In this document: piece after piece, positions 14,135 to 23,339 of the stretch
How positions within the stretch are numbered: position 1 is the stretch's first letter
Layout of the letters: each line of letters starts with the position of its first letter
Source of the DNA: SZUA-229 sp041589455
GTDB taxonomy: Bacteria; Pseudomonadota; Gammaproteobacteria; SZUA-229
Direction: 5' to 3'
DNA: 64,000 nucleotides
Assembly: GCA_041589455.1 (NCBI GenBank)
Contig: JBFHVQ010000001.1
Span: 57,330 to 121,329, forward strand
The notes under the pieces: model-generated
What the model was told of the DNA's origin: nothing
Database searches by the model: none
What the model saw: only the letters and a program-made list of their open reading frames with translations
Translations under genes and position numbers: made by a program

Positions 14135-16486
14135 ATGATATATCGATTATTTTTGGGATTATGTTTAGCGATTTCTATTTCAGCCTGCGGTGATGACGGT
14201 GGAGGAAGCAGTAATAGCACGACTACTAGCACAACAGGTCGGTTCATAGATGATCCTGTACAAGGTATAGATTACAGCTGTTCGTCAGGAACCAATGGTG
14301 TGACTAATATCAATGGAGAATATACTTGTAATACGGGTGATGATGTAACTTTTTCAATTGGCCCGGTTACACTTGGAACCCTATCTGCTCAGTCTTCATT
14401 TGTTACACCTTATTCTCTATTCCCAAATAACATTCAGGCCGCTGTAAATTTGGCTCGATTATTACAATCTATTGATTCTGACAATAATCCCAGTAATAAC
14501 GTTATCACATTGAGTTCAGCGCAGTTAAGCCTGCTTCCTACAAATACCAGTTTTACAGATGCTAACTTTGTAACAAATATAGAAACAGCGCTGGGTGTAT
14601 CTTTAATTGATTCCATGACGGCCATGAATCACCTCAATGATGCAATCATATTAAATGGGGGAAATGTTCCTGATGGTGGGCATTTACCAATTTCAGAAGC
14701 AGGAGAGAATGTTTCTGTCGTTGTACAAAACCCAGTAACACTGGATGGTAGTGGCAGCTCCGATGCAGATGGAGATGAGCTGACATATTCCTGGGGTATT
14801 GTCTCAACACCCGCTGCTAGTGTGAGTGTATTATTTACCGGCTCTAATACATATTCCCCTATTCTGACGCCTGATGTTGTAGGTGATTATGTTGTACAAC
14901 TTATTGTAAATGATGGTGTGGTTAATAGTGCGGCTGATACAGTCACAATTACAGCGACTGCTAGTGACAGCATAAGTGATGTTCCGCCATCTTTAGCCTG
15001 GATAAAGGAACTGGTAGTTGGAACAATGGGTGGGCAGGAAGGCGGCATCGCATTTGACGCAAACAATAACTTATATATGGCTGCGGAGAGTCGATTCACC
15101 TTTAATGGTGATATAAATGTAGGATGGCAGGATGTTCTTGTTATTAAATATGATAGTGACGGAAATATGCTGTGGTCTGATCAAACCGGTACAGCCACAA
15201 GTGATCTGCTTGATAATATTGCTTTTGATAAAACTCATAATGTACTGTACGTCACTGGTTCGACTACGGCATCTTTGCATGATCTGGATACCATTGGGGA
15301 CAGGGATATTTTTGTGATTAAGTATGATGCAGATGGCAACCGGTTATGGACCATTATGGATGGAACGGTACGGGAAGACAGGCCCTATGATATTGCGCTA
15401 GATTCGGCAGGAAATATTTTCTTAGCCGGTGTAACCCACGGTAATTTTGATGGTAATACGCCAATGCCTACGGGAAGAGATATTTTTGTTGCAAAATACG
15501 ATAGTCTGGGTACAAAGATCTGGACGCGGCAATTACAGGGAGATAACTGGGAAAGAGCTGAAGGTATTGCGGTAGATTCAAATGATAATATCTATATTAC
15601 CGGTTACACAGGCAGTAGTGAACTGGCGGGTGAAGTAACGAATGACACAATAAATTCTTTTGTTATTAAATATAATAATGAAGGGAACAGGTTGTGGACA
15701 AGGATAATAAGTAGTGATGGTACCGAATATGGGTATGGTATCACGACTGATTCACACAATAATGTTTTTGTCACAGGTATGACGACAGGTGATCTGGATG
15801 GTAATACAAACCTAGGAGGATATGACCAGTTTACAACTAAATATAATACCAATGGTGCTCTAATATGGACTACATTATCGGGTGGATCTTTGGGTGACTC
15901 TGCTTATGATATTGCGCTAGATACTTCTGGTCGAGTCTATATTACAGGTTATATTGAAAAGACGGAAACGGGCGACAGATGGGATTATGTATTAACCATG
16001 TTTGATACTAATGGTGAGCAAGTTTGGACAATTCAAAATACACCTGAATATGGAAGAATAAGAGATGATAGAGGCTATTATGTGGCGCTAGATTCGACAG
16101 ATAACATTTATGTTAACGGTACGACTTATGGTTCATTTTTTTCCTTAGATGAGGCAGCGAGTAACAAGGTGTTTATCGCCAAGTATAACAAGAGTATTTT
16201 GACAGGTGGCCCATATAGTGTCGGGGGAACAGTATCTGGTGCAATTGGTACTTTCACCTTAACAAACAACGGTGGAGATGACTTATTTATTCTTGATAAT
16301 GGGGGTTTTACTTTTGATTCGCTGTTAAATGATGGCGCATCATACGAAGTTGATATTTTGGATGGTAGCGATACCAGTCAAGGGCATCTTTGTGCTGTAC
16401 AGTCAGGAGGCTCTAATGGTGATGGAAGTGGAGTGATAAATGGTGCCGATGTAACAGATATTCAAGTGAGTTGCGTCGGAATTTAG
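14135..16486 (+). CDS. Surface lipoprotein with PKD-like domain and SBBP-type beta-propeller repeats
   Basis: 783-residue exported lipoprotein. The signal peptide ends at SISAC (Cys about residue 18), followed by a Gly/Ser/Thr linker. Then come a domain starting FIDDPVQGIDYSC, a PKD/Ig-like domain with TLDGSGSSDADGDELTYSW (about 203-221), and from about 285 to 695 six or seven repeats of the SBBP pattern (GIAVDSNDNIYITGYT, VIKYNNEGNRLWTR), predicted to fold as a beta-propeller. The C-terminal domain (GGTVSGAIGTFTLTNNGGDD onward) occurs in other large surface proteins. Likely displayed at the cell surface; ligand unknown. Confidence 0.8.
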   Translation: MIYRLFLGLCLAISISACGDDGGGSSNSTTTSTTGRFIDDPVQGIDYSCSSGTNGVTNINGEYTCNTGDDVTFSIGPVTLGTLSAQSSFVTPYSLFPNNIQAAVNLARLLQSIDSDNNPSNNVITLSSAQLSLLPTNTSFTDANFVTNIETALGVSLIDSMTAMNHLNDAIILNGGNVPDGGHLPISEAGENVSVVVQNPVTLDGSGSSDADGDELTYSWGIVSTPAASVSVLFTGSNTYSPILTPDVVGDYVVQLIVNDGVVNSAADTVTITATASDSISDVPPSLAWIKELVVGTMGGQEGGIAFDANNNLYMAAESRFTFNGDINVGWQDVLVIKYDSDGNMLWSDQTGTATSDLLDNIAFDKTHNVLYVTGSTTASLHDLDTIGDRDIFVIKYDADGNRLWTIMDGTVREDRPYDIALDSAGNIFLAGVTHGNFDGNTPMPTGRDIFVAKYDSLGTKIWTRQLQGDNWERAEGIAVDSNDNIYITGYTGSSELAGEVTNDTINSFVIKYNNEGNRLWTRIISSDGTEYGYGITTDSHNNVFVTGMTTGDLDGNTNLGGYDQFTTKYNTNGALIWTTLSGGSLGDSAYDIALDTSGRVYITGYIEKTETGDRWDYVLTMFDTNGEQVWTIQNTPEYGRIRDDRGYYVALDSTDNIYVNGTTYGSFFSLDEAASNKVFIAKYNKSILTGGPYSVGGTVSGAIGTFTLTNNGGDDLFILDNGGFTFDSLLNDGASYEVDILDGSDTSQGHLCAVQSGGSNGDGSGVINGADVTDIQVSCVGI

Positions 16487-17077
16487 AAAAAGCCAGAGCT
16501 ATTATTTGAATGATGATATGAATGATGTTGGCTTTATTCATATATCTTTTAGTGAGGCACCATGAATAGTGTATGGTGTCTCTAAATTGTTAGCGAAAGC
16601 CTTCTTAGTCAGTAATGAAGCTTCGTTATGGGGTAAAAGAATCGTTTAAAGTTAAAGTGTTGTAATGCAGTCCTTTCTGATGTGCAGGCACTATATAACT
16701 TTTTATGAGCGTCTGTTTTTCTCATAAATAAAAATGGTCGGGCCATATAATGACCGGCTGAAATCACCGCGTAGTGTTAACTCCTCTTACCTTAAAAAAA
16801 CATAAGGAATATCACTTTCCGATACAGTAGACAAGATAAATTTCAGTTCAATTATAATCAGGTTGAACCAGTTGCATTAAAATTTCATGCGCATAACATT
16901 AAGAGTATAAAATACAGCTATTCCATTTCGATTTTATTAATAGTGATTTCATGTTTAATAGTTACCTGTTTTATCATTTTCTATTAATCTAACAGGAGTT
17001 AGATTAAGCGTGATCATTCTGCTGCTGGGTGTATTTTCTCTAGTGATTGTTACACTGGCTTTAATATGTAAATGTAT
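16487..17077. other. Intergenic, AT-rich, one terminator-like hairpin
   Basis: No gene seen. GAGGCACCAT (16554-16563) pairs with ATGGTGTCTC (16573-16582) with one wobble pair. It probably marks the 3' end of the propeller lipoprotein transcript, although only a weak T-run follows. Nothing else recognised. Confidence 0.55.
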
Positions 17078-19684
17078 TTACTTTTGCAATAATTTGGACA
17101 GTTCGTTTGCTGGCATCGGTTTGCCATAGAAAAAACCCTGAAATTCATCGCATCCATGGCGTCGTAGAAAATCTGCTTGTTCTTGTGTTTCTACGCCTTC
17201 AGCAATCACGCTTAAACCAAGCTTTTTACCCATAGCTAGAATTGTTAGTGTTATTTCAGTAGAGTTTTTATCTTTTCCAATGTCGCGGGTAAATGACTGG
17301 TCGATTTTTAACCGATCTAGAGGGAAGTGTCGTAAGCTACTCAATGATGAATAACCGGTACCAAAATCATCAATTGCCAACTCCATGCCTTGTAACTTGA
17401 TTTGCTTCATAACCTGCACGGCTCTATCCATATCTTGCATTAAAGAGCTTTCGGTGATTTCTAGTTCCAGCTCGTTAGGTGCAATACCTGTTTGTTCAAT
17501 CACTTCATGAATATAACCAATTAGTCCAGGATGTATGAATTGTAGCGGTGATACATTAACTGCCAGACGCAAAGGCCCAAGCCCTTGTTTCTTCCAGTCT
17601 TGTAATTGATGACAGGTGGTTTTAAGTACCCAGGAGCCTATCATGTTAATCAAGCCAACATGCTCAGCGACAGGAATAAATGCTTCTGGAGACACCCTGC
17701 CTAATTGTGGATTATTCCATCGTAATAAAGCTTCAACGCCAACAATTTGGCTATTTCCTGCATTGATTTGTGGCTGATAGTAAATTTCGAATTCACCGCG
17801 ATCTAATGCATATATCAAAGCCTGTTCCAGTTCTGACTGAATCTTTAGTTGCTGGTCAATATCTGCAGAATAAATACACAGGTGGCTGGCCGCATCCAAG
17901 CGTGATTTAAACATGGCAGTATATGCATTATGCAATAACATATTGCTATCTTGAGCGTCATCTGGCCATATACTAATGCCAATATCAGGTGCCAGTAGTA
18001 GCCTTTGATCACTATAATCTAACGGCTTTTGTAATTCGTCTAATAATGTCATTGCCATCGATTCAATTGCATTTACATCTACAAGTCGTGGTACTAGAAC
18101 CGCAAAGTCATCGCCGTTAAGGTGGGCAATAAAGACATCTTCTGGTAGCAAATTTCTCAATCTTTTAGCAATATTAATTAATAATGTGTCGGCGATACGC
18201 TGCCCCATGATAATGTCTGGTGAATCAGGCCAGTTAAAGTGTAAGACCATTAGAGCTGTTAAGTCAGTTGTTGCCGAGCGGGATAGATTAATCGTTTTCA
18301 AGCGGTTTTCTAGCATTCCATGATTGGGTAAACCTGAGGCACTATTATGCATAGCCTGATGCTCAAGTCTTGATAATAACTGTTTACGAAGGCGGTTTTC
18401 CACGCCTAGTTGCCAAAGGCTCCATAGCGGCCAGGAAAGTAATATCATCAATAGGACAACGGTCGGTGGGAACCACAACTGCCAGCCAATAAACAGTATT
18501 ATGCTCACTAGTAAGGCACCAAGTATTCCGCATAGCATCGCTATCAGGCCTGAACGGAGTGGCAGCAGCATAACGATGATAGTCGTGAATAAAATTAATA
18601 ATGAAGCCAGCCATTTTTGATGCGTATTCGATAGGTTATATATTTCATTGCCTTGTAATAGTCCGTTAAGAATATGAGCATTTAACTCAACACCAGGCAT
18701 CCGTTCGTGAGAACGTGAACCCGGCGTAGAAATAGCGTCACCTAATCCGAGAGCTGTTGCGCCTACAAGCACATATTTATCCTGTATATCCAATTTTGAT
18801 ACAGCGCCTGTCAATACATCGATATATGACACAATTAATGGTCGTGAATGACTTTGAGCATAAGGTAGTAGTATTTCATGATCTCGTATCCAGGCATCTT
18901 GCGTAGAAAATGTGAACTTCAAATGATTACTGGATAAATGTTTCTCAGGAACTTCTCCAGCCACACTTAACATGGCCAGTGAGAGTGTGGGCCAGCGTGC
19001 TTCGCCAATGCCGCCATATAGAAAAGTTCGTCTACACAGACCATCGATATCCAGTTCCATATCAACGTGTCCTAAAGCACTTGCCGCTGCTGCTAACTTA
19101 GGCAGTGGTAACATTTCACCAATGGGATCAGTCGGTGTTGGTTGTACGGGTGCGATAACTAATACTGATCGATTGCTCGCCTGTAGTGCCTGCGCTAATT
19201 GATTGTCAGCCTGTGGATCATCTGTTTGTGCCTCAGGAAATAGTATATCAATACCGATTGCTTTGGCTCCCATATCAGATAATTGATTCACTAATTGTGC
19301 ATGAACTGTTCGAGACCATGGCCAGCGGCCAAGCTGTTGTACACTGGCCTCATCAATGGCAACTACGACAATGCGGTCATCCATTGGTTTTGCTTGTAAT
19401 GGCAACATGACATCGTAAATAACCAGATCAAGTCGTTCCAGGTATTTATGCTGCATCATGAGTAAGCCGAAGACAATCAATAGAATAATTGATGATCCTG
19501 AATACAGAAGGGATTTATGATGCTCTAACAATCTCACAAGTGTAATAGACCTAATTGATTCAGAACAGAAATGATCATTAGCTGAATATCTGGGTAATAG
19601 TACATAACTATAATTAGCATAATTCATCCATTTATCAATAAAAACTAAAGGGACGGTAACAAAGGAAATGAAATCAGGATACAT
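17078..19684 (-). CDS. CHASE2-GGDEF-EAL cyclic-di-GMP signalling protein
   Basis: 868-residue membrane sensor. A first membrane segment (about 60-77) precedes a periplasmic CHASE2 domain (VVVAIDEASVQQLGRWPWSR, GIDILFPEAQTDD, about 100-335), and two or three membrane segments follow (about 355-420). The GGDEF domain (about 445-600) carries NGDDF in place of GGDEF, so cyclase activity is doubtful. The EAL domain (about 620-865) keeps EALLRW, EITESS, DDFGTGYSSL, KIDQSF and AEGVET, consistent with active c-di-GMP phosphodiesterase. The N-terminus is uncertain: no clear Shine-Dalgarno precedes 19684, and initiation 20-50 codons later is possible. Confidence 0.88.
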   Translation of the reverse strand: MYPDFISFVTVPLVFIDKWMNYANYSYVLLPRYSANDHFCSESIRSITLVRLLEHHKSLLYSGSSIILLIVFGLLMMQHKYLERLDLVIYDVMLPLQAKPMDDRIVVVAIDEASVQQLGRWPWSRTVHAQLVNQLSDMGAKAIGIDILFPEAQTDDPQADNQLAQALQASNRSVLVIAPVQPTPTDPIGEMLPLPKLAAAASALGHVDMELDIDGLCRRTFLYGGIGEARWPTLSLAMLSVAGEVPEKHLSSNHLKFTFSTQDAWIRDHEILLPYAQSHSRPLIVSYIDVLTGAVSKLDIQDKYVLVGATALGLGDAISTPGSRSHERMPGVELNAHILNGLLQGNEIYNLSNTHQKWLASLLILFTTIIVMLLPLRSGLIAMLCGILGALLVSIILFIGWQLWFPPTVVLLMILLSWPLWSLWQLGVENRLRKQLLSRLEHQAMHNSASGLPNHGMLENRLKTINLSRSATTDLTALMVLHFNWPDSPDIIMGQRIADTLLINIAKRLRNLLPEDVFIAHLNGDDFAVLVPRLVDVNAIESMAMTLLDELQKPLDYSDQRLLLAPDIGISIWPDDAQDSNMLLHNAYTAMFKSRLDAASHLCIYSADIDQQLKIQSELEQALIYALDRGEFEIYYQPQINAGNSQIVGVEALLRWNNPQLGRVSPEAFIPVAEHVGLINMIGSWVLKTTCHQLQDWKKQGLGPLRLAVNVSPLQFIHPGLIGYIHEVIEQTGIAPNELELEITESSLMQDMDRAVQVMKQIKLQGMELAIDDFGTGYSSLSSLRHFPLDRLKIDQSFTRDIGKDKNSTEITLTILAMGKKLGLSVIAEGVETQEQADFLRRHGCDEFQGFFYGKPMPANELSKLLQK

Positions 19685-20224
19685 TTTTCACTAATATTAG
19701 AGACTAATGTATTCTGATTCTGTGGTATTTGTTAGCGCAGAAACGTAGTCGTAGAAAGGTTTTAGTCTCTAGCGCTCCTGTTCAGAGCCTCGTGTCATTG
19801 AATTTATTTCTTGAGATTTTCAGTTGTCAATCTTATGATGCGTTCCCTGAAAAATAATCATAACAATTAATTAATGGGTAAAAGTTTATAGTTCCGGGAA
19901 ATTAGTCAGATATTGTAAAATATAAAATATGGAAAGTGTATTATAGAGTGGTTTTTTAAAAGATTAAAGGCCGTATTTTTTGATTATATATTTGTCACTA
20001 TGATTGGTGGTTTGATCTTTTTTGGTAAAAAAGTTGTTTATACCAACATTGCATGAAGCGAGCTTCACGGTTCTTACATTTGTGGCGGCAACTTTTTTTA
20101 TTTTACTCTGCTAGAAAGCTCATTTTTACAGCGCTCCTTTGGAAAAATAATATTTAAAATGAAAGTGGTGGATTCCGATGGGAGATGCCTTTCGTTATCG
20201 TGTGCTGCAGGAATGTTTTTTTGA
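19685..20224. other. Intergenic, AT-rich
   Basis: No supported gene. GAAGC/GCTTC near 20057 makes only a tiny hairpin. The region runs into an open frame without a standard start codon from 20225 (see the next gene). Confidence 0.5.
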
Positions 20225-20374
20225 AAGATCCTGTCGTTACTTGCTATTGGTCTTGGCTTTTTTATAATTCTGATTACCAAAAACAATCAGGGGCTGCATG
20301 ATAAGCTTGCGAAGACTTATGTAATAAAAATAGAAAGCTTTGATGAGCTTCTTGAGGGGACGGGGCAAAAGGCC

Positions 20375-20785
20375 GTGTTCCTTGCGCTGAAATATGTTGG
20401 CTATATTCTGTACTCCGTATTACTTCTTCTGTTTGTATTTAGCCTGCTAAACCTGGACTTTATTAAAGAGCTGGGAGATATGCTGGTTCTTGTTCTTGGT
20501 GTGGGCATCTGGACAGGTATTTTTTGTGTCGGTTATAAAATTTTCAAGGCAACAGGTGGTGATGAGGAGTATCTGGCATCCAAGGTTCTTGCGAATACCA
20601 TGGGTGATATTAGGAAACAGGATTTTAAAGTCAAACAGAAAGGTGATTTGACTTCATCGAGCCACCGTACCAGGGAAAGTGCTATAAATATGACGAAACA
20701 GGCTAAAAATGAGTGTTATATTTATTATAAAGGTACATCGCTTGGTGTTTGGTGTAAAGGTGAGTATATCAGGCCTGAGCAGTGA
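20375..20785 (+). CDS. Small membrane protein, possibly N-terminally extended
   Basis: Function not recognised. From GTG 20375 the 136-residue product has two hydrophobic segments (about 10-27 and 33-55, LLLLFVFSLLNLD and LVLVLGVGIWTGIFCVGYKI), then a soluble Lys-rich tail. The same frame stays open back to 20225 and encodes another hydrophobic, protein-like stretch (LLAIGLGFFIILITKN), but it has no ATG, GTG or TTG there and meets an in-frame TGA right after ATG-TTT-TTT at 20213. So the real start is unclear; the gene may use a rare start, be slightly damaged, or begin at 20375 with no visible ribosome site. Confidence 0.5.
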   Translation: MFLALKYVGYILYSVLLLLFVFSLLNLDFIKELGDMLVLVLGVGIWTGIFCVGYKIFKATGGDEEYLASKVLANTMGDIRKQDFKVKQKGDLTSSSHRTRESAINMTKQAKNECYIYYKGTSLGVWCKGEYIRPEQ

Positions 20786-20859
20786 GCTAATAGTATCTGT
20801 ATGTCGTTATATGTGTTGTAATATACCTGTGATGATGCTTTAACAAAGAGATTAGAGAT

Positions 20860-21501
20860 ATGAGTGGATGTTGTGATGGTGGTTGTTCAGTCAATGCGCT
20901 TCAGGAGCAGCGACAACGCGGAACACTAAAAGCTGTTCTCGGCATTAATGTTGTGATGTTCGTTGTGATCGCAGGGGCTGCGATTTATGGCGGCTCGACC
21001 GCCTTGCTGGCAAATGGCTTTGATAACTTTGGTGATGCGCTGACCTATGCATTAAGTTTATATGCAGTATCACGTGGCGCTAGCACTAAGGCAAAGGTGG
21101 CGCTGTTTAAAGGTGCGCTTATTCTTCTAGCTGCACTCGTTGTCTCTGGCCAGATTGTTTACAAGCTCATAGAGCCTGGCGTGCCGATATTTGAAACAAT
21201 GGGAATCTTTGGTGTGTTAAGTCTTGCGGCGAACTCAATATGTCTGTTTCTGCTGTGGCGTCATCGTCATGAGGATGTGAATATGAGTTCAGTTTGGGAG
21301 TGTTCGCGTAATGACATCGCCTCAGATCTTTCTGTCATTATTGCAGCGGCTGGAGTCTGGTTTTTCAGCTCGGGCTGGCCGGATATCATTGTCGCGCTGG
21401 CACTTGTTGTTTTGTTGTATCGCTCAGCGTTTCGTGTGATTGCTTCTGCCAGGGCCGAGTTGGGTAAAGCAAGTCAGGATCGTACGGCTTCTGCTACGTA
21501 G
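20860..21501 (+). CDS. CDF-family cation transporter, short form
   Basis: 213-residue inner-membrane cation/proton antiporter of the cation diffusion facilitator type with about six membrane segments. A Cys-rich N-terminus (SGCCDGGCS, residues 2-10) may bind metal. Metal-site motifs are DNFGD in the second membrane segment and DIASD in the fifth, both D-x3-D. In characterised CDF proteins an all-Asp site is more typical of Mn or Fe and His-Asp of Zn, so the ion is uncertain. The usual C-terminal cytoplasmic domain is essentially missing. It stands alone and converges on the minus-strand acc operon. Confidence 0.78.
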   Translation: MSGCCDGGCSVNALQEQRQRGTLKAVLGINVVMFVVIAGAAIYGGSTALLANGFDNFGDALTYALSLYAVSRGASTKAKVALFKGALILLAALVVSGQIVYKLIEPGVPIFETMGIFGVLSLAANSICLFLLWRHRHEDVNMSSVWECSRNDIASDLSVIIAAAGVWFFSSGWPDIIVALALVVLLYRSAFRVIASARAELGKASQDRTASAT

Positions 21502-21575
21502 TTAATAAGAATAACGTTTAATGAGATGTTCTATAGTGTTGATAAAGTAGCTGAGTTCGTTGCTACTCTATCATC

Positions 21576-22304
21576 TTATAAGAAATCAAACTCATAGCTC
21601 ACCATTTCGCTACCCGGATCCTTGATTTCCAGGTTGAAACTAACAGGCATGTCAGGCTGCATCTTCGCAAGCTGCTGGTTGCTGATACCAAGATATTCCT
21701 CTGCATTAAATCGTCGAGCAGCAATCGTCTGCCCACGAATATTTTCAAAACGTAATTCTAAAACAGGAAAATCCTGGGCAAAGTTTGCCTGATTAATGAT
21801 TGTGACAGAAACCATCAGGGCATTTTCTGTATTCGGATGAGTGAAAATATTTTTACTGCTCAAGACAATGCTTTTTACATCTTTTGGCAGTGGAAGTTGG
21901 CAACCTACAAGATTACAAGCCTGTTGTAACCAGGGGCGTAAGTCAGAACTTTTAACCAGTTCATGGCGGTTGTAATATGTATATTGCAAAAGCCCCGCAA
22001 CAATGCTCAATAAGATGCCCAGTGTTAACAGAAGGGTTCCGATAAAACCAAATCGTTTCTTGCCGTTACGACTTTCAGCGCGTAATTCAGGGGGAATAAC
22101 ATCGCTTAAAATTTGAGAGTCAGTGAGCGGGTTGTTGTCCTCTGTTGTTTCAGATTCGGGTGTTTCAAATGACTGGGCATGATAAGGATTTTCGGCCGTA
22201 AATACGGCCAGGCAATGACCACAGCGCACCTGTCCGTCAGCCTGGTTTAGCAGGCTTTCATCAATGCGAAAAACGGTGTGACAATGAGGGCATTCGGTTT
22301 GCAT
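21576..22304 (-). CDS. DUF3426 protein with N-terminal zinc ribbon
   Basis: 242-residue membrane protein. An MJ0042-type zinc ribbon opens it (CPHCHTVF...VRCGHCLAVF, two CxxC pairs, residues 5-34). An acidic linker, one membrane segment (about 89-113, FIGTLLLTLGILLSIVAGLLQYTYY) and an extracytoplasmic DUF3426 domain (about 150-242) follow. It sits directly downstream of prmA, an order common in gammaproteobacteria. The role is unknown; regulated signalling across the membrane is sometimes proposed. Confidence 0.82.
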   Translation of the reverse strand: MQTECPHCHTVFRIDESLLNQADGQVRCGHCLAVFTAENPYHAQSFETPESETTEDNNPLTDSQILSDVIPPELRAESRNGKKRFGFIGTLLLTLGILLSIVAGLLQYTYYNRHELVKSSDLRPWLQQACNLVGCQLPLPKDVKSIVLSSKNIFTHPNTENALMVSVTIINQANFAQDFPVLELRFENIRGQTIAARRFNAEEYLGISNQQLAKMQPDMPVSFNLEIKDPGSEMVSYEFDFL

Positions 22305-22376
22305 CTGCTGATATTACCGATAAAGCAGATGAAATACAAAATATCTGCTGATTTAAAAGTAGTTTAGAAAAAAAGA

Positions 22377-23249
22377 TTATTTACGTTTGCCGCTAACCCG
22401 AATCCACTCGTCTTTTACCGCAATGGGATCTAGTTCAAACCATGGGGAGTATGCTCGAATGATTTTTTCAGATTGTGTTTCAAGAATGCCTGAAAGCACG
22501 ATATCTGCACCAGGGTGACAGTAGTTTGCCAGCTGTTCTGACAGCTCAGTTAGTGGGCCGGCCAGAATATTGGCGAGGATCAGGTCGTATTTGTTATCCG
22601 GCATATCGTCGGGTAAATAAAGCGCTAATTGATCTGATACCTGGTTAGCTAGCGCATTGTCTCTGCTAGCAGTGATCGCCTGTGGGTCGATGTCGGTGCC
22701 ATCGCATTGTGCTGCACCGAGGAGTAGTGCGGCAATCGCCAGTACACCTGAGCCACAGCCAAAATCCAGTATCTGTTTGCCGCTAATCTCGGCTGCATCT
22801 AGCCACTCAAGGCACAGAGCGGTTGTCGGGTGAGTGCCTGTGCCAAATGCAAGGCCAGGGTCAAGCATCAGGTTAACTGCATCAGGGGCAGGTGGTGGTA
22901 TATGTTTTGGGCAGACCCAGAGGCGTTCGCCAAACTGCATCGGTTTGTAGTCATCCATCCAGGCGCGTACCCAGTCTTTGTCTTCCAGTGCTTCAACTTT
23001 CAGTTTGAGTTGCGTGCCTAATTGATTGTAAATCTGTTGCTTGAGTTGTTCGCTATCTGTATCGGCATCAAATAGCCCTGTAACTATGATGTCGTCCCAT
23101 AAAGGGGTTTCACCTGGTAACGGTTCAAGTACCGGATTGTCTTCTGCATCTTTAAGGGTAACCGATAGCGCGCCGGCATCTAACAGTGCCTGTTCGGCCT
23201 GTTGATGATGGGTTATATCGGTACGAAGTATGATTTGGATCCAGGGCAT
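22377..23249 (-). CDS. prmA: Ribosomal protein L11 methyltransferase
   Basis: SAM-dependent enzyme that trimethylates ribosomal protein L11 at several amino groups. The 290-residue product has an N-terminal L11-recognition domain, the conserved MLDPGLAFGTGTHPTTALCL segment (about 126-145), the SAM motif LDFGCGSGVLAIAAL (about 159-173), and the NILAGPL active-site motif (about 225-231). The length matches the family. It follows accC by 90 bp in the same direction, the common gammaproteobacterial order accB-accC-prmA. Confidence 0.95.
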   Translation of the reverse strand: MPWIQIILRTDITHHQQAEQALLDAGALSVTLKDAEDNPVLEPLPGETPLWDDIIVTGLFDADTDSEQLKQQIYNQLGTQLKLKVEALEDKDWVRAWMDDYKPMQFGERLWVCPKHIPPPAPDAVNLMLDPGLAFGTGTHPTTALCLEWLDAAEISGKQILDFGCGSGVLAIAALLLGAAQCDGTDIDPQAITASRDNALANQVSDQLALYLPDDMPDNKYDLILANILAGPLTELSEQLANYCHPGADIVLSGILETQSEKIIRAYSPWFELDPIAVKDEWIRVSGKRK

Positions 23250-23339
23250 ATTAATATTTCAGAGCCAGGGCGATAGAGAAATAGTTCTCAGTAATTTGCT
23301 CTGGCTCTGTGTCTCTGTGTGAGCGAAAAGAGTCGTTGA

